NCBI RefSeq assembly: GCF_003387355.1
Contig: NZ_QUNH01000002.1
Location: 1,059,986-1,123,985, forward strand
DNA: 64,000 bases
Source: Winogradskyella sediminis
Lineage (GTDB): Bacteria; Bacteroidota; Bacteroidia; Flavobacteriales; Flavobacteriaceae
Reading direction: 5' to 3'
Both the position numbers and the translations under genes were made by a program. The stretch's first letter is position 1; each line of letters starts with the position of its first letter. Below are positions 56,327-64,000 of the stretch, one piece after another. The notes below the pieces were generated by a model, which saw nothing but the letters and a program-made list of their open reading frames with translations, searched no databases and was not told the origin of the DNA.

Positions 56327-57562
56327 ATGCAAAAATTAAAACAAGCCAACCTATATAGAAGTGAACTTATTCCTGTGAGCGGGAAATTAGTAGAACGCTA
56401 TAACAAATGTCTAAAAACATTAGGTTTTAAAGAAACCAAATTAACATCGTTTTTTATTGATGGCATTGGCTGGAGTCCTGAGGTGGCAGAAGAGATGAAC
56501 AATCTGCATTACCTCAATCATGGTGATGCAAATCCGCACGGCATTATTATTTCGCCATTACAAAAAGGAAAACCAGTGTATCTACCATTTCATTCGTTTG
56601 ATAAGGACATGATGCACCATATCTTTAAAACATACTCGCAAAAAATAAACGACATAACAAGAGATTCTGCTATTTGTTTAGATTTTGATCAAAATATTGA
56701 TGTATTTTATGAGCCTTTAGATGTTTTAAAATATAACACTGTTGAGATTTCTTTTAGGCTTATAGATAATTTAGAAAAAAATCAAGAAGCACAGTTAGCG
56801 TTAGTTGACAAGTTTAATACGGGCCATAATTTTATAGATGAAGGTCTACATCAGCAATTGCTCAATTCAGCCAAGCGTTATGGAGATTTGAGGAATAGGG
56901 ATTTAAGCTTAGAACCGCTACACTTTACCACAAATTCATTTTTTACAAGAGCTTTTAAAGGTGTATATGTTTTAAGAGACTTTATTAAAACCATTGTGGT
57001 TTTTGAAAATAGAGACGCCTATAAAGAAGCGATAAAGGATACAATTCACGATGTGCTTATTTATCATATATCACAACCAGAATTGGTGACGAAATTAAAA
57101 GACCATATCATTATTGAGTGCGATTTAGAGCAAATCGTTACAACACCAAATTACGATCGAATTAAAAAATACGAGTTATCAAAATTTTTAAAAGATACAG
57201 CACATCCCATAGTGTCAATTTTAAACGATAAGGTGCTTTTTAAAAGTTATTTAAATAAAATAGGCATTGAAGAACGTAAACAAGTGATGGGAGTAGAAAT
57301 TTATTTAGAAAAATTAGAACGAAGTAACGCCTATAAAATTGAAGATATTGTTGACCAATCGTTTTATTTTGCTTTACATCAGCCGCATTCATCATTGTCT
57401 CCTGAGCATCGCGATTTAATTCATAAGCTATTAATTAATATAGCGCCAATGGATGTTTTGTTCTTGTATTGGTATGATAAAGAACAGTTTTATAAAAATT
57501 ATGAAACTTGGGAAGATTCATTTAAGGATTGGGTAATAGAGCGCATTCGTAACAATATATAA
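56327..57562 (+). CDS. Unrecognised 411-residue protein of the ATPase cluster, possibly DUF6638
   Basis: 411 residues with no signal or membrane segment. Alpha/beta N-terminal part (LTSFFIDGIGWSPEVAEEMN, then YLNHGDANPHGIIISPLQKG) and a mainly helical remainder ending KDWVIERIRNNI. No nucleotide-binding or catalytic pattern recognised. The DUF6638 label is from memory and uncertain. Co-directional with the NUDIX gene upstream and two membrane protein genes downstream. Confidence 0.72.
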   Translation: MQKLKQANLYRSELIPVSGKLVERYNKCLKTLGFKETKLTSFFIDGIGWSPEVAEEMNNLHYLNHGDANPHGIIISPLQKGKPVYLPFHSFDKDMMHHIFKTYSQKINDITRDSAICLDFDQNIDVFYEPLDVLKYNTVEISFRLIDNLEKNQEAQLALVDKFNTGHNFIDEGLHQQLLNSAKRYGDLRNRDLSLEPLHFTTNSFFTRAFKGVYVLRDFIKTIVVFENRDAYKEAIKDTIHDVLIYHISQPELVTKLKDHIIIECDLEQIVTTPNYDRIKKYELSKFLKDTAHPIVSILNDKVLFKSYLNKIGIEERKQVMGVEIYLEKLERSNAYKIEDIVDQSFYFALHQPHSSLSPEHRDLIHKLLINIAPMDVLFLYWYDKEQFYKNYETWEDSFKDWVIERIRNNI

Positions 57563-57605
57563 GAAAATTAGACTAATTTTATAAGAACCTTAAACACACA
57601 ACGTC

Positions 57606-58148
57606 ATGGGAATTGAACTCGTAATATTTATAGCTGCTATTTTATTTGGTATTTTTATGTATTGGAGAGAATCTAATGGAAATGGTGCTTACCGTTTTTT
57701 AAATAAAATGGTGAATAGTAAAGAGCTTCAGATGAAAGCTAATAACCCTAAAGGTTTTGTGTATAAGCAATCACTTTTACCACGTATTATATTTGTAGTG
57801 AGCCTGGTTTTAATAGCGGCATTAATTATTGAATTTCTTACTCCAATAGCTGTTTTTAGTAGTTATAATGGGATTTCAGCATTTGCTTCTTTTGCCGTTG
57901 GAACACTTTTAGGAACCTACATTGCTAGTTTTGTTATTAAATCTTCTGAAGTTATTGAAGAGCAAAGTGAATCCTTAGAAGATAAATTTGATGATGTTGT
58001 AGAAAAAGGAAAAGATTTTTTAGAAGACCTAAAAAACAAGGACAATAAAGCTGTAGAAGAAGCCAAAAAGGAAATTGAAAATGAACCCAAAACAATAATG
58101 AATGAAAAAAGTGCTAGGGAGCGTTTAAAGGATAAAGGGCTGATGTAA
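57606..58148 (+). CDS. Membrane protein with an acidic coiled-coil tail
   Basis: 180 residues. Three membrane helices (about 2-18 LVIFIAAILFGIFMYW; about 59-80 RIIFVVSLVLIAALIIEFL; about 90-112 FASFAVGTLLGTYIASFVI), then a charged helical tail of 65 residues with many Glu, Asp and Lys (SLEDKFDDVVEKGKDFLEDL). The tail would lie in the cytosol, where it could dock the ATPase or coiled-coil protein. Not recognised. Confidence 0.72.
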   Translation: MGIELVIFIAAILFGIFMYWRESNGNGAYRFLNKMVNSKELQMKANNPKGFVYKQSLLPRIIFVVSLVLIAALIIEFLTPIAVFSSYNGISAFASFAVGTLLGTYIASFVIKSSEVIEEQSESLEDKFDDVVEKGKDFLEDLKNKDNKAVEEAKKEIENEPKTIMNEKSARERLKDKGLM

Positions 58149-58235
58149 TATGAAAGGAATTATATTTTAGAAATAATAAACATAGTTGGTACTCCTTATT
58201 CTATACGTGATACGGAATCCACAAGAAAAGTTTAA

Positions 58236-58275
58236 TAAATATAGATTCTTGCCTTTGCAGGAATAACAGAAAATC
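58236..58275. repeat. Relic of a GATTCCTGCCTTCGCAGGAATGACA-like intergenic repeat
   Basis: The spacer has GATTCTTGCCTTTGCAGGAA followed by TAACAG. TTCTTGC and GCAGGAA form an inverted repeat with one mismatch. Similar 'TTCCTGC..GCAGGAATGACA' elements are scattered between genes of Flavobacteriaceae (recalled, not searched). Confidence 0.5.
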
Positions 58276-59973
58276 ATGATAAAAAACTATTGGAATAAAG
58301 GAGGAAAACAAAAAGGAATTAGCATTGCTGTGGTATTATTACTATTGGTGTTATTATTCTTTTTTAGAGACGATTATCAACCTATTTTACTGTTTTTAAG
58401 AAAATTTATTTTTATCATTCTTGTTTGTGGTCTGGTATTATTTTTAGGGTTACGTAAATTTAGAAAATCAGCAAAAGTTGGAACCCGTTTAGGTATTCTA
58501 GCCTTGCTTATTATCTTTTTCGGATTGATATATGTTGTAGGTTGGCATTATAAAATGTACGATTATATGAAAACTTATAATGTGTTTAATGATCTTAACA
58601 AAGTTGAAATTAACGAGTTGCCCTTAACGCAAAATGAACGTATTCAGCCATTGCGAAACATTTTTTCTATGGCTAATGAAAGTGTTGGTGAAACAAAAGA
58701 TGTATCCTTACCACACTTGGTACGCGTAGACGATCAAAATAAATGGACAATGGCTATACAGCCTAGTGAGAAGTACGTAATGCAACAAATAAGTGATAAC
58801 ACAGAAGAAGTATTTGCAGTAAGTAGTACAACGCCTTTTCCTCGTTTTTCTAATGAAAATAGAATCTCAGTAACTTTTTCAATTGGCGAGTCTTTAAAAT
58901 TTAGCCGAAATACTTACAATGCCGTAGTGCAACGCTTTAATCCTTGGATGTTATTTAATTACGAACCTAGTGATACGTTTTATATGAAAAACGATAATGG
59001 TAATTGGGTAGAAGTGGTGAGTTTAATAAAATGGAAAGGTTTCTTTTTTCCTTATCCAAGTTTTGGTGGAGTGATGATTATAGATAGTGGTGAGCACGAT
59101 TTTAATGACTATTTAGAGCGCATCACTATCGGAAAAGGAACCTTTGTGAGTCCGGATGATATTAAAAATTATCCCTTTTTAAACAAACAAAACACTTTAG
59201 CCGAAAATGTATCTCAATTGCAAGCAGAGTCGTTAAAATTTTTAGGAGGTTTTAGTGACCCACTACCATGGAATATGGAAACAGCAGTAAAGATTCCAGT
59301 AATGCCAAAGGATCAGAACCAACAACCGTATGTTACGGATTTTAATTTTGCAGGATCAAATTCAGATGCTTATAGTGGTTTGTATCATTGGTTTGGGTTA
59401 GAGCCAGTAGGTGATGAGCGTACCAGTTTAAGTTATAGTGTTTTTATTCCAGCAGATGGTACAAATACATTGTATTACTACGATCATGCCACTAAAAAAC
59501 AAGGTTATGCAGGTGTTTCTGCCATGCCTTTAAAGGTTAAAGAATCGCGTAAAGAATACGATTGGAGTGCGAGTACACCTGTAGAGTTTAGACCTTACAT
59601 TAAAGATATTGCAGGTAGAAAACGTATGTTTTTCTTAGGAACTATTTCTTCCATAAGTACAGCAGATGCCCAACAGTTTGATGGGTCTGCAACTCCAGAT
59701 TTGGTGCTGATAGATAGCGAATATAGAGACGTAATTTGGATAGATGTAAAACACCCAAGTACATGGGATGAGGAAGTTTATAAGCAACTTAACGAAGCTT
59801 GGAGAGCTAGTGAAGGTATCGGTTATTATTTTAACGAAGCGCCAAAGGACAAAGACATAGTAGAGCAAGAAATAGATTCCTTAAAACGTATTCCGAAGGT
59901 AGAGAACAATACTGATAAAATCAATGCATTACAACGTCAGTTGGATTCATTGAAAGCGGCTAGTGCACAATAA
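58276..59973 (+). CDS. Membrane protein with a large extracytoplasmic domain, last gene of the ATPase cluster
   Basis: 565 residues. Three membrane helices in the first 90 residues (ISIAVVLLLLVLLFFF; FIFIILVCGLVLFLGL; LGILALLIIFFGLIYVVGW), then about 440 mainly beta-rich residues (for example YPSFGGVMIIDSGEHDFNDY, then GLYHWFGLEPVGDERTSLSY) and a C-terminal coiled coil (INALQRQLDSLKAASAQ). Shared Tyr/Trp/Asp-rich strands suggest binding of a surface ligand. It would transmit or anchor the cluster at the inner membrane. Not recognised. Confidence 0.72.
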   Translation: MIKNYWNKGGKQKGISIAVVLLLLVLLFFFRDDYQPILLFLRKFIFIILVCGLVLFLGLRKFRKSAKVGTRLGILALLIIFFGLIYVVGWHYKMYDYMKTYNVFNDLNKVEINELPLTQNERIQPLRNIFSMANESVGETKDVSLPHLVRVDDQNKWTMAIQPSEKYVMQQISDNTEEVFAVSSTTPFPRFSNENRISVTFSIGESLKFSRNTYNAVVQRFNPWMLFNYEPSDTFYMKNDNGNWVEVVSLIKWKGFFFPYPSFGGVMIIDSGEHDFNDYLERITIGKGTFVSPDDIKNYPFLNKQNTLAENVSQLQAESLKFLGGFSDPLPWNMETAVKIPVMPKDQNQQPYVTDFNFAGSNSDAYSGLYHWFGLEPVGDERTSLSYSVFIPADGTNTLYYYDHATKKQGYAGVSAMPLKVKESRKEYDWSASTPVEFRPYIKDIAGRKRMFFLGTISSISTADAQQFDGSATPDLVLIDSEYRDVIWIDVKHPSTWDEEVYKQLNEAWRASEGIGYYFNEAPKDKDIVEQEIDSLKRIPKVENNTDKINALQRQLDSLKAASAQ

Positions 59974-60016
59974 GTTACTAAGCGTAGTGTGCTTGTTAAA
60001 TCTAGAACAGGAAGTC

Positions 60017-61366
60017 TTATTTTTTATTGCGTCTATTATAATTTTTATCACCTCTAGTTTTTGGCTTCTTGTATTTTGCTGCAATTTTAAATTTGTAAGA
60101 GCCACCTAAATTTTCCTTTTGATTTTTTTCTTTTTTCTCATGAAAAGCAGGTCCTGGTGCATCTTCATCACGTCGTTTAGTAGGATTATTTCGCTCTCTA
60201 ATTTGCGGACGTTCTTCTTCAATTAATTCTGTAGAAATCTCAACCTCATCAGGAATGTCAAGAGTTTTAATTTGCATTTGCATCAAAGCTTCAATGCGTT
60301 CTAAACCTTCTTGTTCTTTTTCTGTAGAAAATAAAATGGAATGTCCTTCTTGCTCAGCACGTCCTGTTCTACCAATTCTATGCATGTAGTTTTCTGGATA
60401 ATCTGGTGTATCAAAATTAATAACATGAGATACTCCTTCAATATCCAACCCTCTGGCCATAACATCCGTTGCAATCAATAATCGGTTTTCACCTTCTCTA
60501 AATTGTTCTATGCTACGTAGTCTGTAATTTTGCGTTTTATTTGAATGGATAACACAAGATTCATTTGGGAACAATTCTTCAAACTGATTAAACAGTCGGT
60601 CAGCCATTTTCTTGTAAGCCACAAAAATCAATACTCTAGAGAATGTGTTCTTATCACGAAGCAAATGTTCTAGTAAATTTACTTTTGTATAAAAATTTGG
60701 AACATCGTAGCGCTCTTGTTTAATATTTTCTAATGGTGTTCCAGAAACAGCAATTGAAATTTTAGTAGGGTTAATGAAGAAATTCGTAATTAAATCATCT
60801 ACGTCTTTAGTCATCGTTGCCGAAAACATAATATTTTGTCGGCGTTGCGGAAGCACATCAAAGATATTCATTAATTGGTGCCTAAACCCTAAATCTAACA
60901 TCACATCAACTTCATCGATTACTAATTTTTGGATTGATTTTAATTGTAAAACACGGCTTACAGCTAAATCATACAACCGACCAGGTGTAGCTACAATAAT
61001 ATCTTGCCCCTCTGCAACGGCTTGTTTTTGAGTATTAATGTTGGTGCCACCATACACACCTAACACACGGTTATTAATGTATTTAGAAAATTTTTCGATT
61101 TCACTAACAACTTGCACTACTAACTCTCTTGTGGGAACTAAAACCAAGACTCTAGGGTTTTCTTGTCTAGAATATTTAAGATTTCTTAGTATCGGCAACA
61201 TATAGGCTAAGGTTTTACCTGTACCTGTTTGTGCTATACCCACTACATCTTTACCAGAAGCAACCACACTAAAAGATTCTTCTTGTATTGGTGTAGGCGC
61301 TGTAAATCCTAGATCGTCTAAAGCGTTATATAATGGTGTATTTAAATTAAGGTCGTTAAAAGTCAC
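60017..61366 (-). CDS. DEAD-box RNA helicase (DEVD variant)
   Basis: 449 residues. The Q-motif FTAPTPIQEE, motif I AQTGTGKT (Lys51), motif II as DEVD (151-154) in place of DEAD, SAT, and motif VI HRIGRTGRA. The C-terminal 80 residues are rich in Lys, Arg, Asn and Gly (RGDKNYNRRNKK), the RNA-binding tail common in RhlE-like helicases. It unwinds RNA duplexes during ribosome assembly or mRNA turnover. Asp-Glu-Val-Asp keeps the catalytic residues. Own promoter box at 61384-61391. Confidence 0.94.
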   Translation of the reverse strand: MTFNDLNLNTPLYNALDDLGFTAPTPIQEESFSVVASGKDVVGIAQTGTGKTLAYMLPILRNLKYSRQENPRVLVLVPTRELVVQVVSEIEKFSKYINNRVLGVYGGTNINTQKQAVAEGQDIIVATPGRLYDLAVSRVLQLKSIQKLVIDEVDVMLDLGFRHQLMNIFDVLPQRRQNIMFSATMTKDVDDLITNFFINPTKISIAVSGTPLENIKQERYDVPNFYTKVNLLEHLLRDKNTFSRVLIFVAYKKMADRLFNQFEELFPNESCVIHSNKTQNYRLRSIEQFREGENRLLIATDVMARGLDIEGVSHVINFDTPDYPENYMHRIGRTGRAEQEGHSILFSTEKEQEGLERIEALMQMQIKTLDIPDEVEISTELIEEERPQIRERNNPTKRRDEDAPGPAFHEKKEKNQKENLGGSYKFKIAAKYKKPKTRGDKNYNRRNKK

Positions 61367-61383
61367 GGTGTTGTTTTAAGGTG

Positions 61384-61391
61384 CAAAGATA
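61384..61391 (-). promoter_or_regulatory. -7 promoter box of the DEAD-box helicase gene
   Basis: TATCTTTG on the minus strand, an exact consensus match 17 bases before the start codon, within the 46-base spacer. Confidence 0.55.
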
Positions 61392-61412
61392 GTTGTAATT
61401 AAATAACTATTT

Positions 61413-64000
61413 CTAATACTCTAAATAATCTGTAATTAGAGCGTCTATTTTTGTTTTCCAGTCATCATCATATTCATCCCAATAGGTATTAGAATCATAC
61501 ATTCTAAAGTCAGCATGTTGAGTTAATGTTTTTATCGGACCAACAATTCCAATATAGGATATACTTTCATCAGGATCGTCATCATTATAATCGAATTTAA
61601 TAGCATAAAATTCAGAGTTAGCCTTCTCTATTTTTTTAAGAATGCTAATGTTGTCCGGAAAACCGCCATCTTCACCAGCGTAGTTGTAAAATGAAAGTGT
61701 AGCAAAAGCGTCTTCTGTTAGGTATTTTTTATCAATAACATGTAATTTGTTAATTTTATGATAGGCTTCCATTATTTCAAACCTAAAATACATGTCTTCT
61801 AAATACGTGTTTAATTGATTATCTGAAATGGTATACTCATTATATATGCGTGCTGTGAGGGCTAATAACCTCAACCATTTGTCATCTACTTGATTTAATA
61901 GTTTAGAGGTGAAAGCATCACTGATGCTATCATTATATTTTATAGTATTTAAGCTGTTTAAATAAGCGACCATTAAATTGTAGTAGGTATAGTCATAAGC
62001 GTCCTCTTCTCCTTCTTGTGGTGGTGGTAAATTAAAGAAAGTTTCAGCGTCTGTAGCTAAGTGAGATAACAGCTTTTTATAATGTTTAGTGACAATATCA
62101 TTAGTGTCTAATTCGGAATTATACAGGTCATTAGACAAATATATTAGATCGCTTCTATATGACATATTAGACATTAATGAGGCTAATTTATCATAGTTTT
62201 CTAGAGTGTAATTTAATGAATCTCTAAACGGTTGAAGCATGGAGTAATCATAAGCGCTTTCTTCGGTTGGTGCTTTAGAAAATAATAATGTATTGTACAG
62301 CGGTAGCGCTTTGTTAGAGGTAATACTTGGAATAGCAACTAGTATGGCTGTCTTTAAAAAATCGGATGTTGAGGGAGCTTTATAAAACGCTTCTAAAATA
62401 TCTAAAGCGCTTTCCTCATTAATTAAACTAAATTCATGAATAATATTCGCTTTAATTTCGTCGTTTGTTTCTTCCGAAAATGCATAATTGAGCGCTTCTT
62501 TTAATTGCACTATATCATCTTTGTCAAATTCGTAATATTCAAAAGATTTTATAGCTCTAGTATATGTTAATGAATCTGTAGATTTTAAATCTTCTATGAT
62601 GTACTTTGCTTTAGATTCATAAATATCAATATTAGAAGTAACTGGTTTTATATCTATGGAATTAAAAATGTGTTCTACAAGGCCTGACTCAACTTCGTCT
62701 TCGGTTACAATAGCTCTAGCAATATGTAATCTGTAATTATTATACCAAACTCTATTTATAGTGATTTGACCTGTGTTTTTATATAGTTCATTTTTTACAG
62801 AAAATTGAATTATTGAATCCTTATTTTGAAGCATGTATTTGTCATCTATAATACTGTCATTTGGTTCAAGTAATTCGTTTTTATAAGCATCATAAAAGGT
62901 TTTAGCTGATGTTAACCTAAAGTATTTACCAATGTTATTATAGCCATATTGGTAGATGCTACCAGTATTTGAGTTTATGGATGTATAGTCATAAGAATCC
63001 TTAACGTTAGAATCCATAAGGTCAACGGTGTCAATGTCTTCGTTTACTCTTTTAAACAGCTGAATTTTAAAATCTTTATTTGGAGATTCATAATCCACGA
63101 GTTCAGGTGTGTTGTAAGGCAATAGGGTAAAGCTATTAAAAAAACCATCGTCAGTACTTACTTTGTCCGTTTCATTTAGTCTTTGCTTTAAAAGTAAATA
63201 GGTTCTGTTTCCTCTTATATAGGCACGAACGATACAATGGTATTTGTTGTTGAGTTTTAATTCATATTCGCGGCCTTCAATACCGTTTAAAAAAATAATT
63301 TTAGGTTCTGATACAGCAACAGATTTCTTTAATAGTGTATTCTCGGTATCTTTAAAGGCTATTTCGGGATTCTGAAGAAAATAGCCCATAGGTTGATCGT
63401 TATACCGAATTAAATAATTATTTTGATTTTCAATATCTGTAGCCATATACAGATTTAAAAAATAAGGTTCACCTTCTGTATTAAGCGGATTTGCTTGTTC
63501 TCGAGACATATCTTTTGCAGGTACTGGTATTTGCACTGTAAAAGCTCCTTGTTCACTTTTAAACTCTCGCCAACCTTTATTATCCTCAATTGGTGGTTCA
63601 ATGCCATCTATTATAATAGATTCAAAATACCGATTAATATTATTTTCATCAATTTGTGCTTCAGGTGTTTCGGCAGAGAAATAATAAAAATGATTATACT
63701 TAACGACAAATCTCGCTTTTATTGCAATGTTATCAGGTAATTTGCAAGTTATATCATAGCCATGTTGATTCTTGTCTGTTAGTGGTTTACGCTCAATAAT
63801 TTCGCCTCCTCTTTTTTCTAAAATGTTAGATATCATAGTTTCTAAGAAGGCCTCTCCTTGCTCTTCAGCCATAGTATAACCAGTATTAAACCCCATAAAG
63901 AGATAACTAGTGTTTGATGTCATATCTCCGTAGCCATGAATAGTAAACTTTTCAAAATCTTCTTTAAGATTTGGTGCTTTAGGTAATTCGAGTTGAAAGC
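61413..64000 (-). CDS. Very large unrecognised protein with helical repeats (3' part, 5' end outside the window)
   Basis: The frame is open through the right end of the window: upstream of the first in-frame ATG (63923) it reads FQLELPKAPNLKEDFEKFTI and continues in, so at least 862 residues are encoded and the start lies outside. The N-terminal visible half has repeated beta modules (WREFKSEQGAFTVQIPVPAK; FFNSFTLLPYNTPELVDYES). The C-terminal half has HEAT-like helical repeats (TDSLTYTRAIKSFEYYEFDK; TNDEIKANIIHEFSLINEES) and a very acidic end. Probably secreted or surface-exposed, but the signal is not visible. Not recognised. Confidence 0.8.
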   Translation of the reverse strand, partial: FQLELPKAPNLKEDFEKFTIHGYGDMTSNTSYLFMGFNTGYTMAEEQGEAFLETMISNILEKRGGEIIERKPLTDKNQHGYDITCKLPDNIAIKARFVVKYNHFYYFSAETPEAQIDENNINRYFESIIIDGIEPPIEDNKGWREFKSEQGAFTVQIPVPAKDMSREQANPLNTEGEPYFLNLYMATDIENQNNYLIRYNDQPMGYFLQNPEIAFKDTENTLLKKSVAVSEPKIIFLNGIEGREYELKLNNKYHCIVRAYIRGNRTYLLLKQRLNETDKVSTDDGFFNSFTLLPYNTPELVDYESPNKDFKIQLFKRVNEDIDTVDLMDSNVKDSYDYTSINSNTGSIYQYGYNNIGKYFRLTSAKTFYDAYKNELLEPNDSIIDDKYMLQNKDSIIQFSVKNELYKNTGQITINRVWYNNYRLHIARAIVTEDEVESGLVEHIFNSIDIKPVTSNIDIYESKAKYIIEDLKSTDSLTYTRAIKSFEYYEFDKDDIVQLKEALNYAFSEETNDEIKANIIHEFSLINEESALDILEAFYKAPSTSDFLKTAILVAIPSITSNKALPLYNTLLFSKAPTEESAYDYSMLQPFRDSLNYTLENYDKLASLMSNMSYRSDLIYLSNDLYNSELDTNDIVTKHYKKLLSHLATDAETFFNLPPPQEGEEDAYDYTYYNLMVAYLNSLNTIKYNDSISDAFTSKLLNQVDDKWLRLLALTARIYNEYTISDNQLNTYLEDMYFRFEIMEAYHKINKLHVIDKKYLTEDAFATLSFYNYAGEDGGFPDNISILKKIEKANSEFYAIKFDYNDDDPDESISYIGIVGPIKTLTQHADFRMYDSNTYWDEYDDDWKTKIDALITDYLEY

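Overview
This is a chromosomal segment of a marine-type Flavobacteriaceae bacterium (Bacteroidota), close to Winogradskyella, Psychroserpens or Olleya as far as can be judged by eye. The evidence is the low GC content, the many lipoproteins with a short signal followed by S-C-K, TAnnTTTG -7 promoter boxes (three of them with a TTG 20 bases upstream), weak or absent Shine-Dalgarno sites, and protein families typical of the group. No rRNA operon, CRISPR array, prophage or intact insertion sequence was seen.

Layout. 0-3.5 kb: the 5' part of an AraC-type regulator, two thioredoxin-fold lipoproteins, a GIY-YIG-like protein, a wrecked GNAT acetyltransferase and a lipoprotein. 3.5-8.4 kb: the threonine operon thrA-thrB-thrC, preceded by a 33-codon leader peptide rich in Ile with Met and Thr codons and ending on a strong palindrome. 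8.5-15.3 kb: NAD(P)HX repair enzyme, two tandem TlpA-like lipoproteins, histidine ammonia-lyase, a frameshifted lipoprotein and a small SpoIIAA-like protein. 15.3-26.8 kb: clpC divergent from gyrA, a TPR protein, an NlpC/P60 peptidase with a thiolase, a 7TM-HD phosphohydrolase and a LysE-type transporter. 27 kb: a Ser-Pro-Arg tRNA operon with a well-formed promoter. 27.5-35 kb: an unrecognised cytosolic protein, a THUMP-like methyltransferase, an AI-2E family permease, a TrmH-type methyltransferase, DUF4159, rsmE, a parvulin and tsaD. 35-43 kb: a 1,470-residue TamB protein, then pfkA, gap, a GlcNAc-kinase-like protein and mgsA. 43-50 kb: an MFS carrier, a methylcrotonyl-CoA carboxylase-type beta subunit, DoxX, FMN reductase, GNAT, MarR, ettA and small membrane proteins.

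50.7-60 kb is the most unusual part. A co-directional run of genes encodes a coiled-coil protein, an unrecognised 347-residue protein, an AAA+ ATPase with an unfamiliar N-terminal half, an NudK-like NUDIX hydrolase, an unrecognised 411-residue protein and two membrane proteins, one with a large extracytoplasmic domain. A broken four-helix-bundle (S23-like) gene sits inside it, and several spacers carry inverted-repeat relics. This is the best candidate for an undescribed system. The window closes with a DEAD-box helicase (DEVD variant) and the 3' part of a very large unrecognised protein.

Functional links. The leader probably tunes aspartate-family amino-acid synthesis. pfkA, gap and mgsA sit at the glycolytic triose branch point. 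Several start codons were moved from the longest ORF, because promoters, terminators or family N-termini fix them elsewhere; each case is explained in its entry.
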